Below, piece after piece: positions 1-7,255 of a stretch of 21,583 nt of DNA. Made by a program: the position numbers and the translations under genes. The notes under the pieces were generated by a model that was not told the origin of the DNA, searched no databases, and saw only the letters and a list, made by a program, of their open reading frames with translations. This stretch comes from a bacterium (GTDB lineage: Bacteria; Myxococcota_A; Bradymonadia; UBA7976; UBA1532), in the NCBI GenBank assembly GCA_030424955.1, contig JAUHVS010000015.1:1-21583 (forward strand), written 5' to 3'. Within the stretch, counting starts at the first letter, position 1. Each line of letters opens with the position of its first letter.

Positions 1-1526
1 TGGGCGGGCCACGACGTCGGGGTCCACGACCAGAAGGCGGTCTCGGTGGGCAAGGCGCTCATCGTGGTGCTGGTGATGCCGACCTCGCCGTGGATCTGGC
101 CGCCGATGTCGACCTTGTAGAACAGCACCCGGCCGCTGCCGCCCGGCGAGATCTCGCGGTCGCGGGTGTTGTCGACGCGCACCGACGCGGTGATCGTGGC
201 CCAGCCCTGATCAGCGGCCTTGAGCTTTGCCGGGATGATGTCTCGGCTGCCCTCGCCCGTGATCGCCAGGTCGACCACGCGGGCGATGGGGTGGTTGCTG
301 GCCAGGCGCACCGAGGACTGCTCGAGCAGGTCAAAGTCGGCCGGTCCGCGGGTGACCAGCAGCATGTAGGTGAGCTGGTCGTCGCCCTCGTCGCTGTCGG
401 CGTCCACGCGGTAGGGGTATCCCTCGGGCAGGTTCAGGGTGAGCCCCTGGCCGTAGTAGTCCTTGCCCAGGCGCAGGGTCTGGCCCGCGGCGAGCCGGTA
501 GCCCCCCGGTCGCCAGTCCGGCATGCTGGGGTTGGGCAGCGCGATCCTCACGGCGCCGTCGAGCCCAAACTGCAGCAGCGAGACGTGCACCGGCCTGGAC
601 GCGCCGTTCTCGATGACCAGCTCGATGGGGTCCCCCTCGGCGAGACGGGGCAGGCCCGGGCGAGCCGAGCCCGCGTGCTCGACGGTCAGCCGCACCTTGG
701 CGCGTAGCTCGGGGTCGGCGCCGGGGAGATCGAGGGCCAGCAGGGCGCGGAACCGGGCGGCGCCTTCCAGATCGGCCACGAGGTCCCCGGCGTCGTTCGG
801 GTTGAGCGCCCGCACGCGGACGGCCAGGCGACCATCGCGGGTCACGGCGACCCAGGCGCCGTCCTTCAGGGCGCCCAGGGCGGGGTACGGGTGCTCGCGC
901 TGGTCGGGCGCGATGCCGCGCACGAGGATGTCGGCCTGGGTGGCGTCGGCGACGGCGAGCAACGGCGAGGCGGTCAGCGCAGCGATCAGCGCTGCCCGCC
1001 CGGGCAGCTCCTGGGGCCCGGCCAGCGCGACGGTGAGCACCGGGCTGGGCAGCAGGCGCGCCGACACGATGGCCCGCCAGCCCAGGCCGGCGCCGGCCGC
1101 GGCCGGGGCCATGACCGTGGTGCGCAGCGCGTCCATGCCGATGACCTCGCAGGGCACGTCGTCGCCGCCCGATCCCATGGGCGGCTGCAGCACGAACTGC
1201 GTCTCGGGGGTGAGCCCGTGCAGCCGCCCCCCCGCCAGGACCAGCCGGGGGCCATCCACCGAGATCACCGACAGCGCCTGCGTCGCGCGCAGCGTGCTGG
1301 TGCCGAAGACGGCGCCCTGGGCGCGGCCCTCGAGCACGGGGTGCTGGCGGGGGAAGCGCGCGTGCAGCGGCGCGGCGATGGCCTCGAAGACGTCCCGCCA
1401 GCTCGTCTCGCCCTCGGCACGGGCCAGGGCCGACAGCAGGTGCCAGGTCAGCGCGCCGTGGGGGGTGGGGGTCACGCCCCCGCGGTCCACTAGCCGGCGT
1501 CGGCTTTCCTGCCGTTGCAGATCCCG
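1..1526 (-). CDS. Caspase-family protein, C-terminal part, in shifted frame and running off the window
   Basis: This is the continuation of the caspase gene at 1490-2131, one frame away. It starts at the Arg-Asp codons at 1526-1521 and stays open to base 1. The first part completes the caspase fold: after the AAC strand come RDLQRQESRRRLVDRGGV, a GALTWHLL helix and QHPVLEG, all typical of bacterial metacaspase-like proteins. The remaining roughly 400 residues look like the secretory/DUF4384-type region that often follows such caspases, with a stretch of the form VHVSLLQFGLDGAVRIALPN, then DQLTYMLLVTRGPADF and FDLLEQ. The stop codon lies outside the window. The frame has no start of its own, which is expected for the 3' half of a frameshifted gene. 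Identity as the same gene is strong; the DUF4384 label is from pattern recognition only. Confidence 0.8.
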
Positions 1527-2131
1527 CAGGCGGCGATGAGCACGGCGTCGCGGCCCTCGGCCGCGGCCCGCGGGGCCGCGGAGCGGGTGGCCGGCGGGGG
1601 CGTGGGCGGCGCGACGCTGCGGATCTCCTCGACGCTGCGGTAGGCGTCGCCAAAGGGGTCACGGGTGGCCGAGCCGGCGTGGCAGCAGTCGAAGAGCAGG
1701 GTGACGTGGGGCGTGAGGGTGTTGAGCTGCTCGACCCGGGCGTTGAGCTCGTAGTCCATGATGTCGCGGTTGGGCGCCGCGCCCCGGCCGCTGTCGTAGG
1801 GCACGATGGACTCGGCGTAGTCGCCGTCGGTGAGGTACACCCGCGAGCCGTGGCCCGCGTAGAAGATCACCACCACGTCCCCCTGGCCGACCCGAGCCTG
1901 CAGGGCGTCGAAGGCCGCCAGGATGCCCGTGCGGGTGGCCTGGGCCTCCAGCAGCACCTGGGTGTGTGCCGGCGAGAAGCCAAAGCGGTCCCACAGCAGG
2001 GCGGCCGTGGCCTGGGCGTCATTCACGCACCCGGTCAGGTCTTTGCCGGCCAGGCCGGGGTAGGCGTTGATGCCGATCAGCAGGGCGTGGCGGATCGGCG
2101 CGGACGCCTCGGCGAGCGCTTGAGTGGGCAT
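1490..2131 (-). CDS. Caspase-family (metacaspase-like, peptidase C14) protein, N-terminal catalytic part, frameshifted
   Basis: A predicted cysteine protease of the caspase/metacaspase fold. The start is ATG at 2131-2129 with GGAG at 2141-2138, six bases upstream; a longer open frame reaching 2215 has no such site and adds only low-complexity residues. The fold begins with HALLIGINAYP (about residues 15-25). The catalytic His is H94 in FYAGHGS, and the catalytic Cys is C150 in LFDCCHAG. After LIAAC (about residue 202) the frame gives unrelated residues and stops at 1490. The expected continuation, AACRD, is found one frame away from 1526. One missing base explains this, so the gene is either a pseudogene or carries a sequencing error. 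It is transcribed divergently from the kinase operon. Substrate and activation signal cannot be read from the sequence. Confidence 0.85.
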   Translation of the reverse strand: MPTQALAEASAPIRHALLIGINAYPGLAGKDLTGCVNDAQATAALLWDRFGFSPAHTQVLLEAQATRTGILAAFDALQARVGQGDVVVIFYAGHGSRVYLTDGDYAESIVPYDSGRGAAPNRDIMDYELNARVEQLNTLTPHVTLLFDCCHAGSATRDPFGDAYRSVEEIRSVAPPTPPPATRSAAPRAAAEGRDAVLIAACGICNGRKADAG

Positions 2132-2205
2132 CAGCGGCTCCAGGTGCGATGGTGTGTGGGGGCGCCGCGCACAGTGGGTGCGGGGCGCGCTGGTCCGTTG
2201 TAGCG

Positions 2206-2215
2206 GTGCGCGCAC
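2206..2215. promoter_or_regulatory. 10-bp perfect palindrome in the caspase/kinase divergent promoter region
   Basis: GTGCGCGCAC reads the same on both strands. It sits in the 136-base gap between the divergent caspase (start 2131) and kinase (start about 2268). It could be an operator controlling both, but in DNA this rich in G+C a 10-bp palindrome can arise by chance. No convincing -35/-10 pair was identified beside it. Confidence 0.2.
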
Positions 2216-2267
2216 GGGATCGCCAGCCGGGCGCGCGGAGCCGGGGACGAAGGCCAGGGGGGTGTGG

Positions 2268-4844
2268 GTGGGACCACAGCGCTATCGCCGCCTGATGGAC
2301 GCCTTCGACGCGCTCGCGAGCGCGCCGCCGGCCGTGCAGCGCGCCGAGGTTGAGGCCTGGGCGGGGCGCGATCCCGAGGTGGCCGAGGCGCTCGCGAAGA
2401 TGCTGTCGGTGGACGCCAGCGGCTCCCCCCTCGACACACCGGCCGGTGACATCGCGGGCGCCGTGGCCGCCACGGGATCGCTGGACGCGGTGGACCTCGG
2501 CGCTGGGGGCATCGGCGACGACGTCACCGCCATCTCGGGCGTGGAGGGCCAGGCCCCGGGCCCAGCGCCAGCCCTGCCGGACCGTTATGTGGACCTGGGG
2601 CTGCTGGGCCGCGGGGGCATGGGGGAGGTGCGCCGGGTGCGCGACCACACCCTCAACCGCACGGTGGCGCTCAAGACCATCCACCCGGGGCTGGCCGACG
2701 TCGAGGCGCGCTTCATGGACGAGGCCCAGCTCGTCGCGCAGCTCCAGCACCCGGGCATCGTGCCCATCCACGACATCGGGCGCCTGGCCGACGGCCGGGC
2801 CTACTTCACCATGCGCGAGATCAAGGGCGAGACCTGGACCCACGCCCTCAACACGCCGGCGGTGGATCGCGAGGCCCTGCGCCAGCAGATCTTCGTGCTG
2901 CGCCAGGTGGCCCAGGCCGTGGCCTATGCCCATGAGCAGGGTGTGGTGCACCGGGATCTCAAGCCCGGCAATATCATGCTCGGCGCCTTCGGCGAGGTGG
3001 TGGTGCTGGACTGGGGCCTGGCCCGGCCCCTGGCCCACAGCGGGCTGCGGCTGGCCGCCCGCGAGAGCGGCGCGGTACCCGCCACGGCGGTGGGCGTGAT
3101 CATGGGCACGCCGCGCTACATGGCCCCGGAGCAGGCGATGGGGCTGACCGGCCTCATCGGCCCCGCCACCGACGTGTATGCGCTCGGCGCGATGCTCTAC
3201 ACCATCCTGGCCGGCGAGCCCCCCTACGCCCGGGACGCGCGGGCGGCGCTGCTGATGGTGGGCCCGCCCCGGCCCCTGCCGCGCCACCGGCTGCCCGAGG
3301 ATCTGGTGACCCTGTGCGAGCGGGCCATGCAGCACGAGCCCGGGGATCGCCCGGCCCACGCCGGGATCGTGGCGGACGCGCTGTCCCACTGGCTCAGCGG
3401 CGCCGCGGATCGGGCGCGGGCGCTGACGGTGCTGGCGGACGCCGCCGCGCGGGTCCCTGCGCTGCAAGCCCAGCGGGCCGCGGTGGCGGCGCAGCGGCGG
3501 GCCGCCGCCGAGGCGCTGGCGGGGGTCCCCCCGCACGGATCGGTGGCCGACAAGCGCGCCGCCTGGGCGCTGGAGGACGCCGCCGTTGCGGCCGAGCAGG
3601 CCCTGCGCCTCGCCGAGGCGGATCGCCTGCAGCGGCTGCACGCGGCCCTCAGCCTGTCGCCGGATCTGCCCGAGGCCCAGGCCGAGCTGGCGGCCTATCA
3701 CCGCGCCGAGGCCGAGGCCGCCGAGGCGCGCCACGACGAGGGCGCCGCGGCGGTGCACCGCGCGGCGCTGGCCCGCTACGACGACGGCCGGCACAGCGGC
3801 TGGCTGCGGGGCGACGCGCTGCTGACGGTGGCCAGCGATCCGCCGGGGGCCCAGATCCAGGTGGTCCGTTGGGAGGCTGTGGATCGCCGGCTGGTGCAGG
3901 GGCAGAGCGAGGCTTGGGGCCCCAGCCCGGCGCGGGGGCTGCTGCCCGCCGGGCGCTACCAGGTGCGGGTGACCGGGCCCGACGGGCGCGCGGCGTCGCG
4001 GCCGGTGGCGTTGGCCCGCGCGGACGACCAGCACGTCACGGTGCCGCTGGTGACCGCCGCCGCCGAACACTGCGTGGTGCTGGGCGGGCCCTGCGTTGTC
4101 GGGGGCGATCCCGACGCGCCCGACGCCTTCCCCCGCACGGTGGTCGAGGTGCCGGGCTTCGTCATGCAGCGCGACCCGGTGACCAATCGGCAATATATTG
4201 AATTTCTTGATGATCTGGTCTCTGCGGGCCGCACCGACGAGGCCCTGCTGCGGGCGCCGAAGGGCGAGGCCGGCAGCGCCGCGGGCGCCGTGTACCGCTT
4301 CGACGGGCAGCGCTTCACCGTGGGCCCCGACACCGAGGGGGTGGCGTGGGATCTCGACGCGCCGGTGGTGCAGATCACCTGGCATGACGCGGGGGCGTGG
4401 TGCGCCTGGTTCGCCGCGAGGACCGGCAAGCCCTGGCGGCTGCCCCACGAGATCGAGTGGGAGAAGGCGGCCCGCGGCGTGGACGGGCGGCTGTTCCCCT
4501 GGGGGGACGTGCTCGATCCCAACTGGGCGGCCATGCTGCTGAGCCAGGCCGGGGCGCCCCACCGGCGGCCGGTGCAGGCGTTCCCCACCGACGAGAGCCC
4601 CTACGGCGTGCGCGGGCTGGGCGGCAACGTGCGCGACTGGTGCCTCAACCCGTGGTTCGCGGGCGCGCCGCCGGCGCGGCTGCAGGTGCAGGCGCCGGCC
4701 GGTGACGATCCGGCGCTGCGGGCCACCCGCGGGGGCTCGTTCTTTAGCCAGGCGCACTTCTGCCGCGCCGCGACCCGCTTCGCGGGGCCGCCGGACCAGC
4801 GCTTTGGGAGCGTCGGCTTTCGCGCCTGCTACAGCCTGCCGTAG
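2268..4844 (+). CDS. Ser/Thr protein kinase fused to a formylglycine-generating-enzyme-like (SUMF1) domain
   Basis: A predicted cytoplasmic Hanks-type kinase of about 858 residues; I see no membrane segment. The chosen start is GTG 2268, with AGGGGG at 2256-2261 six bases upstream. ATG 2295 and GTG 2262 are alternatives. Residues 1-100 form a helical leader. The kinase domain (about 105-370) has a glycine loop GRGGMGEV (114-121), the ATP-binding lysine K136 in VALK, catalytic D230 in HRDLKPGN, metal-binding D248 in a DWG variant of DFG, and APE near E288. A helical Ala-rich linker and a PEGA-like beta segment (about 520-590) follow. The C-terminal SUMF1 domain (about 600-858) shows LPHEIEWEKAARG, GLGGNVRDW and RATRGGSFF. 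Of the two FGE active-site cysteines only the second (C832) seems kept, so sulfatase activation is unlikely; ligand binding or protein interaction is more plausible. It heads an operon with an ECF sigma factor. Confidence 0.93.
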   Translation: MGPQRYRRLMDAFDALASAPPAVQRAEVEAWAGRDPEVAEALAKMLSVDASGSPLDTPAGDIAGAVAATGSLDAVDLGAGGIGDDVTAISGVEGQAPGPAPALPDRYVDLGLLGRGGMGEVRRVRDHTLNRTVALKTIHPGLADVEARFMDEAQLVAQLQHPGIVPIHDIGRLADGRAYFTMREIKGETWTHALNTPAVDREALRQQIFVLRQVAQAVAYAHEQGVVHRDLKPGNIMLGAFGEVVVLDWGLARPLAHSGLRLAARESGAVPATAVGVIMGTPRYMAPEQAMGLTGLIGPATDVYALGAMLYTILAGEPPYARDARAALLMVGPPRPLPRHRLPEDLVTLCERAMQHEPGDRPAHAGIVADALSHWLSGAADRARALTVLADAAARVPALQAQRAAVAAQRRAAAEALAGVPPHGSVADKRAAWALEDAAVAAEQALRLAEADRLQRLHAALSLSPDLPEAQAELAAYHRAEAEAAEARHDEGAAAVHRAALARYDDGRHSGWLRGDALLTVASDPPGAQIQVVRWEAVDRRLVQGQSEAWGPSPARGLLPAGRYQVRVTGPDGRAASRPVALARADDQHVTVPLVTAAAEHCVVLGGPCVVGGDPDAPDAFPRTVVEVPGFVMQRDPVTNRQYIEFLDDLVSAGRTDEALLRAPKGEAGSAAGAVYRFDGQRFTVGPDTEGVAWDLDAPVVQITWHDAGAWCAWFAARTGKPWRLPHEIEWEKAARGVDGRLFPWGDVLDPNWAAMLLSQAGAPHRRPVQAFPTDESPYGVRGLGGNVRDWCLNPWFAGAPPARLQVQAPAGDDPALRATRGGSFFSQAHFCRAATRFAGPPDQRFGSVGFRACYSLP

Positions 4845-4855
4845 AGTCCTGGGTC

Positions 4856-5344
4856 ATGGACGCACTCGGTGAACAGACCTACCAGCAGCTCCGCCGCATG
4901 GCGGCCGCCAACTTCCGGGGGGGCGGCGACATCACGCTGCAGCCCACCGCCCTCGTGCACGAGGCCTGGATGAAGATCCTCAAGGGCCAGCCCGAGGTGC
5001 TGGCCGACCGCGCGCACTTCCTGTCGCTCGCGGCGCGGGCCATGCGCCAGATCCTCATCGACCAGGCCCGGGCCCGGCGGGCCCTCAAGCGGGGGGGCGG
5101 CCAGGTGCACGTCACGCTGTCGGGCGTGGGCGGCGAGGCGGAGTCGGCGAGCGACGTCATCGCGGTCGACACGGCGCTCAAGGCGCTGGCCGAGCTCGAC
5201 CCGCGGCGGGCGCAGGTGGTGGAGCTGCGCTTCTTCGGCGGGCTGAGCACCGCCGAGATCGCCGAGGTGGTCGGGGCGTCGGTGGCCACCGTCGAGCGCG
5301 ACTGGCGGGCGGCGCGCGCCTGGCTCGCGGCTCAGCTCGCGTGA
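4856..5344 (+). CDS. ECF-type RNA polymerase sigma factor (Sigma70_ECF family), short N terminus
   Basis: A 162-residue sigma-70-family factor predicted to direct RNA polymerase to a specific promoter set. Region 2 carries the hallmark LQPTALVHEAW (about residues 28-38) and RAMRQILIDQARARRA (about 61-76). Region 4 carries ELRFFGGLSTAEIAEVVG with a helix-turn-helix ending VATVERDWRAARAWL. It begins 11 bases after the kinase stop with only a weak ribosome-binding site, so translational coupling to the kinase is likely. Family members usually have about 20 more N-terminal residues covering region 2.1; extending the frame upstream gives no recognisable sequence, so the short form seems real. Kinase-sigma pairs of this kind are known from Planctomycetes and Myxococcota, where the kinase is thought to control the sigma factor. 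That link here is inferred from position only. Confidence 0.9.
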   Translation: MDALGEQTYQQLRRMAAANFRGGGDITLQPTALVHEAWMKILKGQPEVLADRAHFLSLAARAMRQILIDQARARRALKRGGGQVHVTLSGVGGEAESASDVIAVDTALKALAELDPRRAQVVELRFFGGLSTAEIAEVVGASVATVERDWRAARAWLAAQLA

Positions 5345-6198
5345 GGCCCTGGGCCCCCCTGCTGGCGGTGGGCCTGCTGGCCGCCTGCGCCGAGATCGAG
5401 GACGTGCCCGAGCAGGGCGCGCTGCCGAGCTCGATGGACGCGCTCGTGGGCGGCTCCGGGCCCGACCAGTTCTGGCAGCCCGCCACCGACCTGGGCGTGC
5501 CCCGTGACCGGGCGCTGCCCCCGCCCGACCTGGCCCCCCAGGACGCCGCGCCGGGCTGGACCCCCGACGCTGGCTGCCGCCCCAACACCCGCCTCGCTCA
5601 GTGCGTGATCTGCAACGCCAACGGGGTGCCCGAGCGCCCGGTGGACGACGGCACGTGCCCTGACTTCGAGTGCGGGGACGCCCTCGCCTACGCCCGGCGC
5701 ATGGACGGGGACGTCGAGATCTGCGTGCGCATCGAGCGCGAACCGCAGGCCAACCACTGCGCGGCCCTCGGCGTGTGTCACAGCGACGCGGCGAGCTTCT
5801 GCGGTGAGCCCGTCGAGACCGAGGTGGCCCGGGCAGACGGCCCCTGCGCGGCCTTCACCGGCTGCGAGGGGCTCGCGGCGCCCCAGCCGCAGGGGGCGGC
5901 GGGCCAGCCCTGCAACGGCGTGGGCACCTGCCAGCCCGATGGCACCTGCAGCGCGCCCGCGGGCTGCGAGCGCTTCGCCGACGCGCACACCCTGTGCGGG
6001 GCGGGCACCGAGAACGGCCAGGGCTACTGTGATGTGTTCATCCAGGTGGGCCGCACGAGCTGCGCCGACTACTGCCCCCGCTGGGGCGGCGTGTGCCTGC
6101 AGGCCTGGGGCGAGCGCAACGACACCTGCGAGACGAACGGCGGCCGGGGCTGCGGAGACAACGCCGACGACCAGATCTGCCGCTGCAGCCTGCCCTGA
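5341..6198 (+). CDS. Cysteine-rich lipoprotein of unknown function
   Basis: A 285-residue predicted lipoprotein. The GTG start overlaps the sigma factor stop (GTGA, 5341-5344), indicating translational coupling. A short signal peptide ends in a lipobox, GLLAAC, making C16 the likely lipidated residue. After a Pro- and Asp-rich spacer (to about residue 75) the rest is dense in cysteine: I count 25 in all, so 24 remain beyond the lipidated one, enough for twelve disulfides. Spacing such as GTCQPDGTCSAPAGC resembles small extracellular disulfide-rich modules, but I recognise no named family. Being third in the kinase-sigma operon suggests a surface component of the same signalling response, which is inference. 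Confidence 0.85.
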   Translation: MRPWAPLLAVGLLAACAEIEDVPEQGALPSSMDALVGGSGPDQFWQPATDLGVPRDRALPPPDLAPQDAAPGWTPDAGCRPNTRLAQCVICNANGVPERPVDDGTCPDFECGDALAYARRMDGDVEICVRIEREPQANHCAALGVCHSDAASFCGEPVETEVARADGPCAAFTGCEGLAAPQPQGAAGQPCNGVGTCQPDGTCSAPAGCERFADAHTLCGAGTENGQGYCDVFIQVGRTSCADYCPRWGGVCLQAWGERNDTCETNGGRGCGDNADDQICRCSLP

Positions 6199-6300
6199 CG
6201 CCGCGGCCTGCCCAGACCCCGCGCTGAGCCAGGTGCACCGGGCGCGGGCCCGTGCTAAAGCGGGCGTCGGGGAGTTCAACGACCACCAAGGGGAGGACCC

Positions 6301-7206
6301 ATGCGCATCGCCCTCGCCAGCGCGCTGATCGCGCTGCCTGCCATCGCGGCCGCTCAGGCGCCCGCCGCCGCGCCGCTCAAGGCCATGGACGCCGGGAAGC
6401 AGGCCGTGCAGGCGGCCCCGGCGGCCGCCACCGACGCGGCCAAGGGCGCCGCCAAGGACGCCACCCAGGACGCCACGGGCGCCGCCAAGGACGCCGGCCA
6501 GGCCGCCATCGGCGACGCCGAGCCCTGGATCACCGCCAAGGACGGCGCCGTGGTCAGCCGCGAGTGGGAGCTTGGCTTCTCGGTCTATGGCATGGGCAAC
6601 GGCAGCTTCATGTTCGAGCCCGACACCGCCGACAAGGAGGGGCTGCTCTACCCCGGCTTCGGCGGCGCGAGCGGCGGCGCGGGCTTCAACCTCATGGGAT
6701 CCTGGCGGGGCATCATCGGCCTCGAGGTCGGCCTGATGTTCTCGTCGGAGCGGGCCACGGGCTCCATCGCCGACATGGACTTCACCGTGGGCCAGCAGGC
6801 CCTCCACGTGCCGGTGCTGCTGCACTTCGCGATCCCGCTGGAGAAGGGCGTGCGGCCCTTCGTGTTTGGCGGCCCCAACTTCGTGTTCCCCGGCGACGCC
6901 GAGGTCACCGAGGTGGACCCCGGCCTCGCCCGGGTGACCAGCACCAGCGGCGCCCCGCTGACCCTGAACGCCCAGGCCGACAACTACATGACCTGGGCCG
7001 TCGGCGTGGGCTTCGAGTTCTTGATGCCCATCGAGAACCAGGACTTCCGCATCCCGCTGACCCTGCGCGCGAACCTGAACCCCAACAGCGAAGACAAGGC
7101 CCGCGACAAGCTGGTCGCCCCGGTCAACGGCATCGACTACACGTTCAAGACCGAGTGGGACGTGCAGGCGATGGCCACCCTCGGCTTCGCCTGGTACTTC
7201 CTCTAA
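6301..7206 (+). CDS. Predicted outer-membrane beta-barrel protein with Ala/Lys/Asp-rich N-terminal linker
   Basis: A 301-residue exported protein. The ATG has GGAGG at 6292-6296 four bases upstream. A signal peptide covers about residues 1-19 (MRIALASALIALPAIAAAQA). Residues 20-75 are a low-complexity stretch of repeated AAKDA-like units, as in apolipoprotein- or LEA-like helices. From about residue 80 on, alternating polar and hydrophobic strands with aromatic girdles (WELGFSVYGMGNGSF, GVRPFVFGGPNFVF, WAVGVGFEFLMPI) end in ATLGFAWYFL, whose terminal Phe-Leu resembles a BAM recognition end. This suits an 8- to 12-strand porin-like barrel. Function is unknown. It is separated from the lipoprotein upstream by about 100 bases and probably has its own promoter; the sequence TGCTAAAG near 6252 could be a -10 element. 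Confidence 0.8.
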   Translation: MRIALASALIALPAIAAAQAPAAAPLKAMDAGKQAVQAAPAAATDAAKGAAKDATQDATGAAKDAGQAAIGDAEPWITAKDGAVVSREWELGFSVYGMGNGSFMFEPDTADKEGLLYPGFGGASGGAGFNLMGSWRGIIGLEVGLMFSSERATGSIADMDFTVGQQALHVPVLLHFAIPLEKGVRPFVFGGPNFVFPGDAEVTEVDPGLARVTSTSGAPLTLNAQADNYMTWAVGVGFEFLMPIENQDFRIPLTLRANLNPNSEDKARDKLVAPVNGIDYTFKTEWDVQAMATLGFAWYFL

Positions 7207-7213
7207 CCCACCC

Positions 7214-7255
7214 GCGCTGCCCCCGCCGCCCGCTCAGGGCTCGGGCGGGCAGCGC
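7214..7255. terminator. Hairpin between convergent genes, probable bidirectional terminator
   Basis: GCGCTGCCC (7214-7222) pairs with GGGCAGCGC (7247-7255), and GCCCG (7228-7232) pairs with CGGGC (7242-7246). That gives 14 base pairs interrupted by one five-base bulge, around a nine-base loop. It lies just after the barrel gene stop and covers the last codons of the opposing gene. There is no T-tract, so classic intrinsic termination is unproven, though G+C-rich genomes often lack one. Confidence 0.55.

Noticed and set aside
1521..1560. Programmed -1 frameshifting to join the two caspase parts
   Set aside because: No slippery heptamer or fitting downstream structure lies at the junction; a single-base indel is simpler.
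331..1662. A 443-codon minus-strand frame over the caspase C-terminal region
   Set aside because: Pro/Arg/Gly-rich shadow; the frame one base over gives recognisable caspase and DUF4384-like sequence.
2124..2267. Longer kinase start at 2124
   Set aside because: The added residues are low-complexity, would overlap the caspase start region, and have no ribosome-binding site, whereas GTG 2268 has one.
2019..4757. A 912-codon open frame on the minus strand opposite the kinase
   Set aside because: It lacks any domain, is dominated by Gly/Arg/His/Pro, and exists because stops are rare in G+C-rich antisense DNA; the plus-strand kinase has clear motifs.
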